Shown one piece after another: positions 1-9,984 of a stretch of 64,000 nt of DNA (positions within the stretch are counted from its first letter, which is position 1; every line of letters begins with the position of its first letter). The notes beneath the pieces were generated by a model. It ran no database searches and was not told the DNA's origin. It saw only the letters and a program-made list of their open reading frames with translations. Source of the DNA: Rhabditophanes sp. KR3021 (Eukaryota > Nematoda > Chromadorea > Rhabditida > Alloionematidae); the NCBI GenBank assembly GCA_963281155.1, contig CAUJLY010000004.1, forward strand, positions 3,472,001 to 3,536,000. The letters are read 5' to 3'. Both the position numbers and the translations under genes were made by a program.

Positions 1-216
1 AGCGAAGTTTTTAAAAATGTATTTTGGTCGTTATGCCCCTCAAACATCGCCTTCCTCATTAATCCAGCAATCAACAATAAAAAGAGCTACCAGAAGAAAT
101 TAGTCATTTGTGTAAACATCAACAAAGTAACCTTTATAAATATATGGACAGCTATCATTTCCTGTTTTGTAGCTATAAATAAGTATAGTAATTATAACTT
201 CTCGCATACGATTTAA
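1..216 (+). CDS. Partial: possible C-terminal end of a 7TM receptor
   Basis: The first frame is open from base 1 to a TAA at 214-216, with no start inside the window. The encoded tail has a hydrophobic stretch followed by an N-P pair and then a basic S-Y-x-K-K-L segment, which resembles the end of TM7 and the helix-8 start of rhodopsin-like receptors (N-P-x-x-Y...F-R-x-x-L). The usual Tyr after N-P-x-x is not seen and the tail is lysine/asparagine rich. The call is an inference from about 70 codons only; it could also be chance open frame in AT-rich DNA. Confidence 0.3.
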   Translation, partial: SEVFKNVFWSLCPSNIAFLINPAINNKKSYQKKLVICVNINKVTFINIWTAIISCFVAINKYSNYNFSHTI

Positions 217-535
217 TCCCTGTCATTTAACTACATTTTAAAAAATAAATTGTGCGAGCTTATTTTAAAATTGACGCAAAAATGAAAATGCTAATAAGTA
301 CATTTATAGAATTGTGTACAGATTCAGTCTATTTTAATCAAGAGATAGCATTTTGATGATAAGTAAGTTGTTAAATTGATATAATGAATTCGGTAGAGTT
401 GAGTGCATTTAACTTATACTATTTATATCCTTGTCAAATCAGAGTATACTCTTTTCAAGATGATTGAATTTGATAAAGAAATCATATTTAAGGAAGTCAA
501 ATATGTTTTAAATGTATAATTAGTTATTCATCACA
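217..535. other. Intergenic, no gene seen
   Basis: AT-rich spacer between the left-edge open frame and the saposin-like gene. I see no coding frame or repeat in it; it presumably includes the promoter of the saposin-like gene. Confidence 0.6.
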
Positions 536-876
536 ATGAAACTTATTGCTATTCTTCTATCCTTATGCTTTTTCGCAACAATTGTCAATGCCGATATTAA
601 GTGCAATTTATGCCTTGATGCGGTCAAAGAATTGGAACAATACCTTAAAGATAACGAAAACAATGCGGAAGGAGTATGTTTGCGGTTCCATATTTGTTGT
701 TAATATAATTACTATTTCAGGCTGCTGATGCTATCTGTACAAAAATTTCCGGAGGGTTCCCTCTTTTAAGAGGCATTTGTGATGAACTTTTTGACCGCGA
801 AATCGAGCATTTGATTGATGGAATCGAGAAAAATGAACCACCACGTACTATTTGTCAATCCGTTAATATGTGCTAA
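536..876 (+). CDS. Small secreted saposin-like (SapB) peptide
   Basis: Two exons, 536..673 and 721..876, joined over a 47-nt GT...AG intron, give 97 residues. The first 19 residues (K at position 2, then a run of L/I/F/A ending V-N-A) form a clear signal peptide. The mature part has six cysteines in the saposin-B order: a C-x-x-C pair, two central cysteines, and two near the C-terminus, the last as the penultimate-helix partner. This fits the nematode saposin-like/caenopore class, small lipid-binding helical bundles secreted in the gut that act on membranes. An AATAAA signal lies at 899-904. Length is normal for a one-domain member. The intron position inside the first half of the SapB domain is supported by frame continuity only. 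Confidence 0.75.
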
Positions 877-2541
877 GATGTGTATGCTTGGATATTTAAA
901 TAAACATTTGTCTGAATATCAGTCTTTAATCATAAAATATTGTTTTATCAAATTCAATTAAGATGTAACATGTAGCATTTTAGTTCAAAAGGGTTCATAC
1001 TTTACTTCATAACAAAAAAGATATATGCTCTATTTTTTCGTCTTATTGTTGCATAAAAAACTGAAATTAATAATTACCTCTTCTGATTTTAATTTAAAAT
1101 TATAAATTCCACATAACAGAATAGTTTTTCAAAGAATTAGCAAGCAGGTGATTGGAAAATACAGAATATGGGCATTATTTAATAACTGTTCAACAAATTG
1201 CATTAGAATTTTGGATAAATTTACATCAAGTCAAAATGGCTGGAGATTGTTACAAGTTACCGCGTTTAAGCAATCATATATCGTTTATTAAACCTGTAAT
1301 TTTTGCACAAACATTCTCAGATTATTTTTAAAATGTGAAATACAGAAGATGACAGAAAATTATTCATATTCAGTAAGCCCTTTTTATTGCTGATCTTTTT
1401 AATTCTCAAATCAAATAACACTATTTTCTTTGTCTTTTTATTAATAGACACAAACAATTGTTATTTCCAATATTATTTATAGACATTTTTGTAAAAAGAT
1501 CGTACTTTACCAATGTTTTAAAGTTTTACATATATTTTTTACTTAATTAACTACATCATTTACATATTTTTTTCAAAAATTACAAGTATAATATGGTAAT
1601 TTGAATATTTTATGATGGTTTGTATGCATGCGTTTCTTAACTTTATTTATGTACGATGAATTTTTGCACTAGTTTAGATATAATCGTATATGATTGAATC
1701 GAGATTAAGAAACCAAAAGAAGCTTTATTTTAATGAGTTTCTAAAAAACTTATCATAGAAATCTCTATTTTAAATATCTGCTATACAGACATTTATTTTT
1801 GTTTAGAATGAGTATGTGTAAATAATCATAAATTTATACTTTCAATCACAAAATTCGTAAACGATTTGTGGTATTATAAAATGTTAACTTTTACGACATA
1901 GCTCAAACAATTATTACAAATATAACAACAATATGTCGCATTGTTGCGTTTGAATAGATATTAGAATGTCTTTTAATTACTTCTAGCCAAAAAAAATTTC
2001 CATTTGCAAAATATGCTTAGAATATAAAAAGATACTTTAAGAGCAAAGGGAAAATTTGAAGGGCATTATCATATTCTAATTTAAATTTGATTGACACTAT
2101 AAGTTGTGCCAACAGAACGCCAACTTAAGGATTTAGTTTTTGTATTTGTTTGCGATATTACAATACTTGGTTTGTTCCAATGCATACTTGGTATTTTGAT
2201 ATTTATAAATACGATCAGTTAAATAAACACTTCTTTTTATCTTTTATTTCTAATTCGCATGCATACACTTGCTAGACCAAAGATATAAAATGATGAATTT
2301 ATATGTGGGCATAGAATAGTCTGTTTAATCAGCAAATCGTCATTCGTTCAATGTTATGATTATAAACTTTAATGATATGAGAATTATCATAATGTACCTT
2401 TTTGTTAGTGCAATGTTAACAATGTGTTAGCACACACAATATAATGACATGCGTATTAAAAAATGACATCATATAACATAATACTTTATTATATTTATTA
2501 TAGAATTATCTTTAAAATGTACATAAATAACAACTAAACGA
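877..2541. other. Long intergenic region, no gene seen
   Basis: About 1.7 kb of AT-rich sequence between the saposin-like gene and the 3' end of the DUF229 gene. I found no convincing open frame, tRNA-like fold or array. It holds the 3' flanks of two convergent genes. Confidence 0.55.
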
Positions 2542-5500
2542 CTATGATATAGTTTTGATCAAAGATTTGCAATAACAAAAGCGGCGGAACGTAGATTTTT
2601 TTTCACATACTTCAGCTTGCTCAGCGTAATGATTTAATCTGATTATGTTTGAATCCTCTAATTTCATGTTTTCATTAATGAACGCTTTGTATTCCGCGTT
2701 GCCAGGCAAAGTAGTTGCTGTAATTTTGAAAACAATTCGCTTTGATTTACCCATAACGTATTCAACAATAAATGGCTTATCAGGGTTCAAAACCATTTTT
2801 GCACATTTTAGACGTAATCCGTCATTATCTAATTTCATATTTAACTCTGTCACAAAAGCAGACTTAAGAGCATTCAAGATATTTTGATGTACATGTTCAA
2901 CCGGTGAAAATTTCGGCTCACAGAGACAAAACTGGGAAGGTATATTCATGGAATAACAGTCTCTATCTTCTTCGTGAATAGGTCTGAACAAACTTTTTCC
3001 TTTGATAGTGTCAGATTGGACAACTGAAGTTAAATCAAACTCAGTCAAATTTTTGAAGCCCGTACGTCCAGCTTCTGTAATAATATCAAGCATTGTTGCG
3101 TATGTGTCAAAGTGTGACTTGTGTTTATTTGCATTATCACGTAAATTCTTCATCAATTCTTTATTCGATCTAAGTGCTTTTGGGACTGTCATCATTAAAC
3201 TTGGATTGTTACTTTCAAATCCACCCATTTTTGTTTTTGCAAATCCAGAAATTCTATGTCCATGATCAGCCATTAGAAATACAAATGAATTTTCTAAACG
3301 TTTTTCATTGTCTTTGAAGAATTTGGCAAAATATTTGTCGGAGATAAACATGGGGTCCAAGTAGTCATGCAAAAGGTTTGTCAACATAAAAAATGAATAA
3401 TATTATCAATTACTTTAAATATATAACTTGGCACCTAAGAGTTATATCAACATTTACAGGGTGTGGCGAATAACATCAAGTTTTTTTCTAAAGTTCGTGT
3501 CATTCAAACATTTATACTTGGTTTTTTACTAAACATAGTTTCAATTTATAGAGGCGTATAAAATCGACATTTTGTTAAATTCTTAGAAATTTTGGAAACA
3601 GGCGCTTTAGCTGTTCATGAAATATCATTTGAGTCACAAAAAGCAGATCTATTTAAGTTAGGTATAAAGTCAAGACGATAGGATGTATTTTTGGTTTAAA
3701 GAGGCATTAAAAACAAAATTGTTAAAAATTGAAAAGGTTTTTGTCTGAAATCTCAAGTACAATGTTCAATAATCTTTCATTTAAAATGTATCAAAACTTA
3801 GTTGGTAACTGATTGAGCTATTTAACAGACATGATTATTCTAAAAACCAATAATAAATACCTGAGTTACATACGCTTTATCTAATGAAACATTAATTGCC
3901 GCACCGTGTGTTTTCCTGTTTACATAAGATTTCTAAATCCAAGATGATTTGCATTTACATAGATTTAAATTGCTTTAGGATGATTGGTGTCATTATAAAA
4001 CATGAAGCTATATAAAGGAGAAATCTTTAGTAGAATGCATCTTAATCTTATTTCTATTCTAAGTGTCTTAAAATTATCTCATCGAATTCAATAAGTTATA
4101 CAAACGTTTACATACCATGTATATGAAAATCTTTTTTGATCTTGATAGGTTTTAAGGAATGATTCCAAATATGCCAATTGATAGTGATAAGACTCTATAC
4201 ACCTGTTTTTCTCATGTCCTTTGTAAATTACTTTCATTTTGTTGTCATATTTCAGAAGTTCATAAGGATGAGAAGTATGAATTCCATTTTGTTCAGAAAA
4301 TCCTGCAAAATTTAATAATAAAACATAAAGGCTTATTAAAATATACCTGTACAATCAGCCCAGTTTATTGCCTAAAATTTGTTTTAAAATTAATTTTCAT
4401 ATTTATTAAAACATACTCCAATATCCCAATCTATAATTCCAAATGTGTTAATTAATATTCGCAAATATCTTTTGTCTACGAATCTACATTTGTACATGTA
4501 GATTCGCATATTTTTTAAAGTTAAACGCATGTGCGTTTTAGTATATTCGCGTATAGAATATGCAATATATAATAATAATTATAATGTTAGTGCGAATGTA
4601 CAAGTATTATGTATATTCGCAGCACATAATTTTACAATTAATGGGAATGTCAATCATACCTTCTCCAACCCTATAAATATTATAATAAGATTAATTATTT
4701 TTAGCTAAAAACATACATCGTCATGTATCCACGTTGAGCATAATATTTTAGAATAAAAGTTGAGTTGTCAAAACTAATCCTGCAAGCGTTTTGAGTTCCA
4801 AAATCACTAGGTTTTGGAGGACGTCCATAAACAACGTCATTTGTTACTAATTCTTGCTTATTAAACCAAAAGCCATATCTAAAGATGAAAGTGATTAATG
4901 AAGTTTCAATATATGTATATTACGCATTGGGTCTTGAATTGTCAGCAATTTTATTTACAAGCTTCATTTCAATACCTCCAAAATCTTCCAATAATACTTT
5001 TCTCGTTAAATTTAAAGCGCGCACAGAATGGTAATGAGACAAACTATCCACAATAATCATATGAACACTGTAGTTATGGATGTCTAATGGCAAATTGTAT
5101 TCCTTTTTTAAAAAGTTTGTTTCTAGCTTAGGAATAGAATCTATTTTTTTAATTTGCAAAAAAATATCTTGAAATGTAATTGCACTAGCATTTGTGATCT
5201 TGTTACACTCTACTCTGAACACGTCACAATTGGGTTCATTTTTTGTAACATTAATCCATCCCATATCTCTATAATGCCAATCATTCTTAGGTAAACTACA
5301 CTGATATTTACAAAACGAATCTCCATTTAAAGCATGCATAGATAAAGTTCCATTTTGGAAGACAACATAGTGATTGTCATAAGTGGGTGTACAAGCTGCT
5401 TCTTTATTATTAGGATGAATATGATCCATAACTTGCTTGTCCCAGATATCATAAGCACCTATTTCGCATTTATTAGGACTATCTTTTGAGTTCTTAATTT

Positions 5501-5746
5501 CTGTTAAAAAGGCAGATAAGCTGGATATTGAAGAATCATGATAATTAATATTTTCTTCCTGATTACTCGCATAGGAAATATAGGTGAGAACTATTGTCAA
5601 CAAAACTATCCATATGATAAAAGACTGTAAAAATGAAATCTTCACTGCTTCTAAAATATAGATGTACAAATGAATATTTAGTTATTAAACTCACTTTTTT
5701 CAACAGTTGTTTCGAATTCATCTGTTTTTATCCGTTCATATTTCAT
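2542..5746 (-). CDS. DUF229 family membrane protein (alkaline phosphatase/sulfatase fold), with micro-exons
   Basis: Eight exons on the minus strand: 5695-5746, 4924-5650, 4717-4878, 4660-4670 (11 nt), 4417-4430 (14 nt), 4347-4371 (25 nt), 4116-4302 and 2542-3385; 673 residues. A short cytoplasmic N-terminus precedes one membrane anchor (about residues 22-45), so this is a type II protein with an extracellular or lumenal domain. Family marks are V-D-S-L near the start of the enzyme-like domain, N-S-R-P-N followed by Y-G-F-W-F, G-E-D-W-D-I-G-A-I-N-W across the three micro-exons, H-D-Y, and A-D-H-G-H-R, which matches a metal-binding motif of the alkaline phosphatase superfamily. The family is expanded in nematodes; substrates are not known. 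Every junction is GT...AG except the last: frame and conservation require the final exon to start at 3385, but no AG lies upstream of it before an in-frame stop. Confidence 0.8.
3386..4115 (-). other. 730-nt last intron of the DUF229 gene with no AG acceptor
   Basis: The donor GTATGT at 4115 is good, but the intron runs up to a T-rich tract ending AT directly before the coding frame. On the plus strand at about 3457-3480 is an ACAGGGTGTGGCGAAT stretch, resembling the CAGGGTGT ends of some DNA transposons; I found no matching inverted copy inside the intron. The intron may result from an insertion that removed the original acceptor, or the assembly may be wrong here. Confidence 0.45.
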
Positions 5747-6154
5747 TTTTTTTAATTAAAGCAATCCTATCAAATAAATGTTCAGGGAGTGAGAGAAAAA
5801 TAGTAACAAACGGAATATTTTAATGACGAAAAGCTAACAGAACTGCTTATATTTATTCGCAATCTAATAAATATTATTAAAATCATTTATTAGTCCAATA
5901 AGTAGTTCATAACGTCTTATCTTAATAAAATTGTCCTTATCATGTTATCATGTATTATCATGTATGCATTGATAGTTTGAACACTCCTAAGGTATAATGA
6001 TTGTCGATTGAAAAGGAATACTTTTTTATACGAATGAGTAATATATTTTATATTTACTTTTGTTTCAAAAGAAATAAAACCCAAATTGTTAAAAATAAAT
6101 AATAAGCGTTTAATAAAAGTACAGGCAAATAAAGACGTTGTAAAATCAAAATTA
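5747..6154. other. Intergenic, no gene seen
   Basis: Upstream flank of the DUF229 gene, likely containing its promoter. No coding frame with family features on either strand. Confidence 0.5.
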
Positions 6155-6305
6155 TAGTGGAATCTATCTTTAGTGAACACCCAAGGCATCATGTTTTTTG
6201 TTTATTATGCTCAGATTAAAAATGTAAATTAACTCTAAGGCCAACCAAATACCAAAAATGTCGTGGTCATTATAGACAGATGTTCACTAAACACAGGTTT
6301 CACTG
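6155..6305. mobile_element. MITE with pogo/Tigger-like terminal inverted repeats
   Basis: A 151-bp unit with imperfect terminal inverted repeats of about 27 bp. The left end reads TAGTGGAATC...TTTAGTGAACA and the right end is TGTTCACTAAACAC...TTTCACTG, the reverse complement with a few changes. Both ends are flanked by TA, as expected for Tc1/mariner-pogo insertion. The ends resemble the CAGTGGAACCTC...TAGTGAACA termini of pogo/Tigger elements, with the first C changed to T at the left. No transposase frame fits inside, so it is non-autonomous. Confidence 0.65.
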
Positions 6306-6488
6306 TATTTGTATTTATTTTATGAATGATACACATTAAACGCTAACCTTTTACTCACCTTTCTAAAATCAGTTTGAAGTTCTTCAATAGTACTTGTACA
6401 TATAATTTTTTTATTTAACATATTGAAATTTTATTTGCTACCATTCAGAAGCATACAATAGTATATAATTTTGACACTAATCGGATAT

Positions 6489-7870
6489 TTAATATGATAA
6501 CTTGATTGTAGTTTGAACGTTTACTAATTTATAAAACATAGTCTCCGAATTTGATAAAAGATTCGAGGGTGTATCAGATTCGACAATTGCTCCATTATTA
6601 AACACCATTATAGATTCATACTTTAAATGTGTTTTATTCTCTCTGTGGGAAACGGTAGCTATCGTAGTATGTCTAAGCTTAGTTTCAATGATTCTCTGAA
6701 TTAAATCGTCACTTTCTAAATCTATAGATGCGTTGATTTCGTCAAGAATTATTATTTTCGATTTCCGCAAAAAGACTTTAGCGAGATAGATCAAAGTTCG
6801 TTCATCAACATTAAACTTGTTCTCTTATAATCTGATTTAAGCCGGTTTTATTATTAGTTATGTACTTTTTCATACAAACTGCTTCCAATGCGCTTGTTAG
6901 TTTTTCATTCGTGTGCTTATTAATAGGATCTAAATGAAATTGTAACGTATTTGCAAAAATAGTGGGCCTCTATGAAATAATTGTAATCTCAACTGATGCA
7001 ATCCTATTTCTGATGTGTCTATACCGTCAATATATATTTTTCCAGGTAGAGGTTTTAAGACTTTTAGTAAAGATAAGCAAAAGGAAGATTTTGAACTTCC
7101 CGTTCTTCTGACAATTAATACTTTCGATTGTTTTTTAATGGTAGACAATAAGTTGTTAAAAGCTAATTTTGTTTATGAATTGTAACGTGGATAATAACTT
7201 TTATATTCAATTTTCGCATTTGTCAAGCAATTTTCTTCATTTGATTTATTCCATTCCTGGTCTTGCTCAATATCTGAGTATTCTGAAATTCTCTATACAG
7301 CTAAGATATAACAGATCATTTCTAAAAGCATTCTAAATAGTGCATTCAGTAGAGCTGATGCGGTTAAATAATGAGTTATGCATAATGCTATTTTTTGTTG
7401 AAACATTTCATTGATATGAGCAGATTCCATTGTAAAAATTGATGTAAAAGTATAATGATATTTTCCAGAAATTCTAAATACTCAGCCAGCAATTAGTTAA
7501 GACCTAAATATTTTGAATGTACATGGTAATTCAGTTTTGCTTGAAATTCTTTATAAAATAGCTTTTTGCGTCGCAAGATTTGATGGACGATATTCCTTTA
7601 ATAGAATGAGAAAGTAAAGAAACTAATTTGGAATTACTCTGGAAAGATATTTTTTGAAGCTGTTTGGATGCATGAAGGAAATATTTAAACAAAGTAGCAT
7701 AAATACTCGCTAGGGGAATAATAATTAAAATAAATAGAGATGATGAATAAATGATGATAATGAATACTTGGAGCAAGTTGCAAAATCTAATAAAACTCAT
7801 TTTAATACTTAGAGGTAAAAGCCAGTTTATTAAATCGAAACCAAATGTAATCTTGCTAAAATAACTCCAA
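6489..7870 (-). pseudogene. Broken ABCC (MRP-type) transporter: TMD2 plus second nucleotide-binding domain
   Basis: Three minus-strand pieces keep family order. At about 7531-7870 is a hydrophobic segment followed by the loop L-x-K-I...S-x-I-K-G-I-S-S-I-K-S, matching the intracellular loop after an ABCC membrane helix. At 6930-7148 is a Walker A relic, R-R-T-G-S-S-K-S-S, in which the motif's second glycine is serine. At 6489-6835 is the C-loop relic F-N-V-D-E-R instead of S-x-G-Q-R, then Walker B I-I-I-L-D-E, a D-loop, and the switch histidine V-S-H-R. Pieces are separated by stops and frame changes, and motifs needed for ATP binding are altered, so this is a dead copy. No intact relative is in the window. 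Confidence 0.75.
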
Positions 7871-8017
7871 TTACTGCTTCTTCAAAGAAATCCAAATGCT
7901 CAATTTTTTAATAGTTGAAAAAAATAATTTCCATCACTTCAATAATCCCATAATAAATTAAACTATTGAATGTTTAATTTGTTATTTCGGTAATAATGAA
8001 TGTTTTGACGATACGTA

Positions 8018-8302
8018 TGGATGTCGTGATTAAATATGGTAAGCCGACTTTTTTTTGTTACAATGACATGGAATACAAATTGGAAAGAAATTAAAGACAT
8101 TCTCTTAATTGATCAACAAGCTTCTGATAGAAATGAGTTAGTCACAAGAGTTTTCAAACACAGAGCTGATTCTTTTCGTAAAGATCCAAAGTCTGATGTT
8201 CTTGGAGAATCTGTTTACTTAACAGAAAACATCAAATTTCAAAAGAAAGGATTGCCTCATTACTACACACTTGTTAAGATTTCCAAAAAACATATCATCT
8301 AA
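8018..8302 (+). mobile_element. Helitron Rep-domain fragment (Helitron_like_N)
   Basis: The plus-strand frame encodes a stretch closely following the Helitron replication-initiator helicase-like N-terminal domain. Upstream in another frame is I-K-Y-G-K-P; then F-F-V-T-M-T-W-N-T-N-W-K-E-I (consensus F-I-T-F-T-C-N-P-N-W-P-E-I), S-D-R-N-E-L-V-T-R-V-F-K, and F-Q-K-K-G-L-P-H-Y (consensus F-Q-K-R-G-L-P-H-A-H). The frame change falls in a run of eight T at about 8047. Only the block before the two-His motif survives; the H-U-H pair is already changed to H-Y-Y. It is a decayed fragment, not an active element. Confidence 0.75.
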
Positions 8303-9100
8303 CTCCATCCGCAAGTTCAATGACGTGACCTTTATTATTTTTAAATAATTGAGAAAATAATGTTTTTATTGTTGATAAAGAATTCAAGAATGAGCAAACT
8401 AGCATTACTGAATAACAATGTATTAACTCCAAGTTTTTCAAACAATTTTACAACTTCTAGAAGTTCTTCCTCACTAATCAATCTACTCATTGATTTAGCT
8501 TTTACATATTAATTTTTCTAATTCATGAACAACTCCCATTAGTTTCACCAAATATTTTAATTATACTCGTATGTTCTTTAAAATTGCCAAATTTTCCTTT
8601 TAATGACAAGTATTCATTTACCGCCTCGCATATTACTTTGCATCAATTGATTTTCGCAACATATTTGATGATCTAAAAATGCATTGCAACGATTTAACTG
8701 TTTTATTTTGTTCTGTCAATTGTCCAACAGATTCATGATGATTTCCAAATACATTGCATAAATGTTTAGTACTTTTTGATATGCCAGAGATTGAACTTGA
8801 CAATGAAGCCAGTTGTTCATCTATTCATGAAAATTCTTTGTTTCCTTCACCGTACCAACAACAGTCAAAAACTTGTTCTAATTTTTACATACCAATTGTT
8901 ACATTTAACGGTCCAGTTTATAAACCTATAAGGACATGATAGTAGTAATAATAGTGAAAGTATTATTTTTACAACTTACTGAAAAAATCACCTGTTTATC
9001 TAAGGCAATAATTCATCGAGACCTTTTCCTTCTAACATTTGAACATCAACATCAAAATTAGCAAATCCAAGACTAAGCGAATTTTTATCAGTCATTGTTG
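8303..9100 (-). pseudogene. Unidentified coding shreds on the minus strand
   Basis: Several short, protein-like minus-strand frames lie in order but interrupted by stops: 9005-9095 (begins M-T-D-K-N-S-L and ends D-E-L-L-P), about 8610-8790, and about 8350-8490 (begins M-S-R-L-I-S-E-E-E-L-L-E, amphipathic), then K-G-H-V-I-E-L-A-D-G at about 8303-8332. Composition is less AT-biased than the flanks. I do not recognise the family. It may be one decayed multi-exon gene or unrelated pieces; some apparent breaks could be introns. Confidence 0.3.
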
Positions 9101-9399
9101 TAAAATATAGAAATCTAAATGTTTTTATTTGTTTATCTGATATAAATTTGATTTATTACAAATAAAACTATCTAAAAGTTCAAATCGTTTCTTATCGTTA
9201 TCAAAGTTTATTATGTCTTTTTTAATTTCTACAAAAAACATTCGTTTATTATTGCTTTTGATTGATCATTTTAACGCCATGTCACAAAAAGTAGGATTTA
9301 TATTTGTAAATGATTCCATATATTTTTACGAGGACCAATAAACTTTTAAATTTACTATATGATTAACTTATTAAGGATTATTCTAATATTTATTTTTCA

Positions 9400-9700
9400 G
9401 ATCCAATTGGCTATTACCTCACCGAATTGTGCATCGACAAGCCTTATTGGAAAACAAAAATAATACATGTGCATGTGTATTTTATCATAAATGGAAAACA
9501 ATTATTGCTCGATTGATATTAATGAATGTTTGTTTAGATCTTGTCAAACCAAAGGAACATGATACAATAAGATATGTTTAATAGGAAAATTATGTATGTG
9601 TGGCTAATTTTATCACCTACCTATTACATACTTTTACGAGTGTCGTGGTGTAGCTAGATTTTCGGGGCAAGATTGTGAAAATGATGGAAATGAGGTGTTT
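9400..9700 (+). pseudogene. EGF-like domain shred
   Basis: At about 9515-9562 the plus strand encodes D-I-N-E-C followed by R-S-C-Q-T-K-G-T-C, the start of a calcium-binding EGF repeat. About 80 bp on, at about 9642-9683, is E-C-R-G-V-A-R-F-S-G-Q-D-C, the matching C-terminal half. The halves are separated by stops and not obviously by a clean intron. Spacing and order fit one EGF module, perhaps from a Notch- or fibrillin-type protein. Too little is left to name the parent. Confidence 0.4.
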
Positions 9701-9984
9701 AGGTGTTGGAGTGGTGGTAGTGTTACCTTTAATTACAGTTAATCGGTACCTGATTTTTCGAAATAGTTTCATTTAGATAACCTTTATGATGAAGTAGTTA
9801 CTTTGAGACAAACTTTTTTAAACTTCCGTATTAACGATAAACAATTTATATGCATAATATGAGGTCATATTTTTAAATTAAAAGAAGCGCCTAGATTGAT
9901 TAATTTATAATGTCATTAATTTAAATGTGTATAAATATTGGAAATTATGGAAATACAATATAGATGTAGAATATAAAAGAATTT

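Noticed and set aside
2645..3265. Plus-strand frames within the DUF229 last exon
   Set aside because: Antisense shadows of a well supported exon.
3457..3480. Transposon end with ACAGGGTGTGGCGAAT
   Set aside because: A related GTGTGGCGAAT-like string appears inverted near 62,660, but no paired inverted end or target duplication was found locally, so no element is called.
5917..6192. 91-codon minus-strand frame
   Set aside because: Overlaps the MITE end and has noise-like composition; not linked to DUF229 or the ABCC relic.
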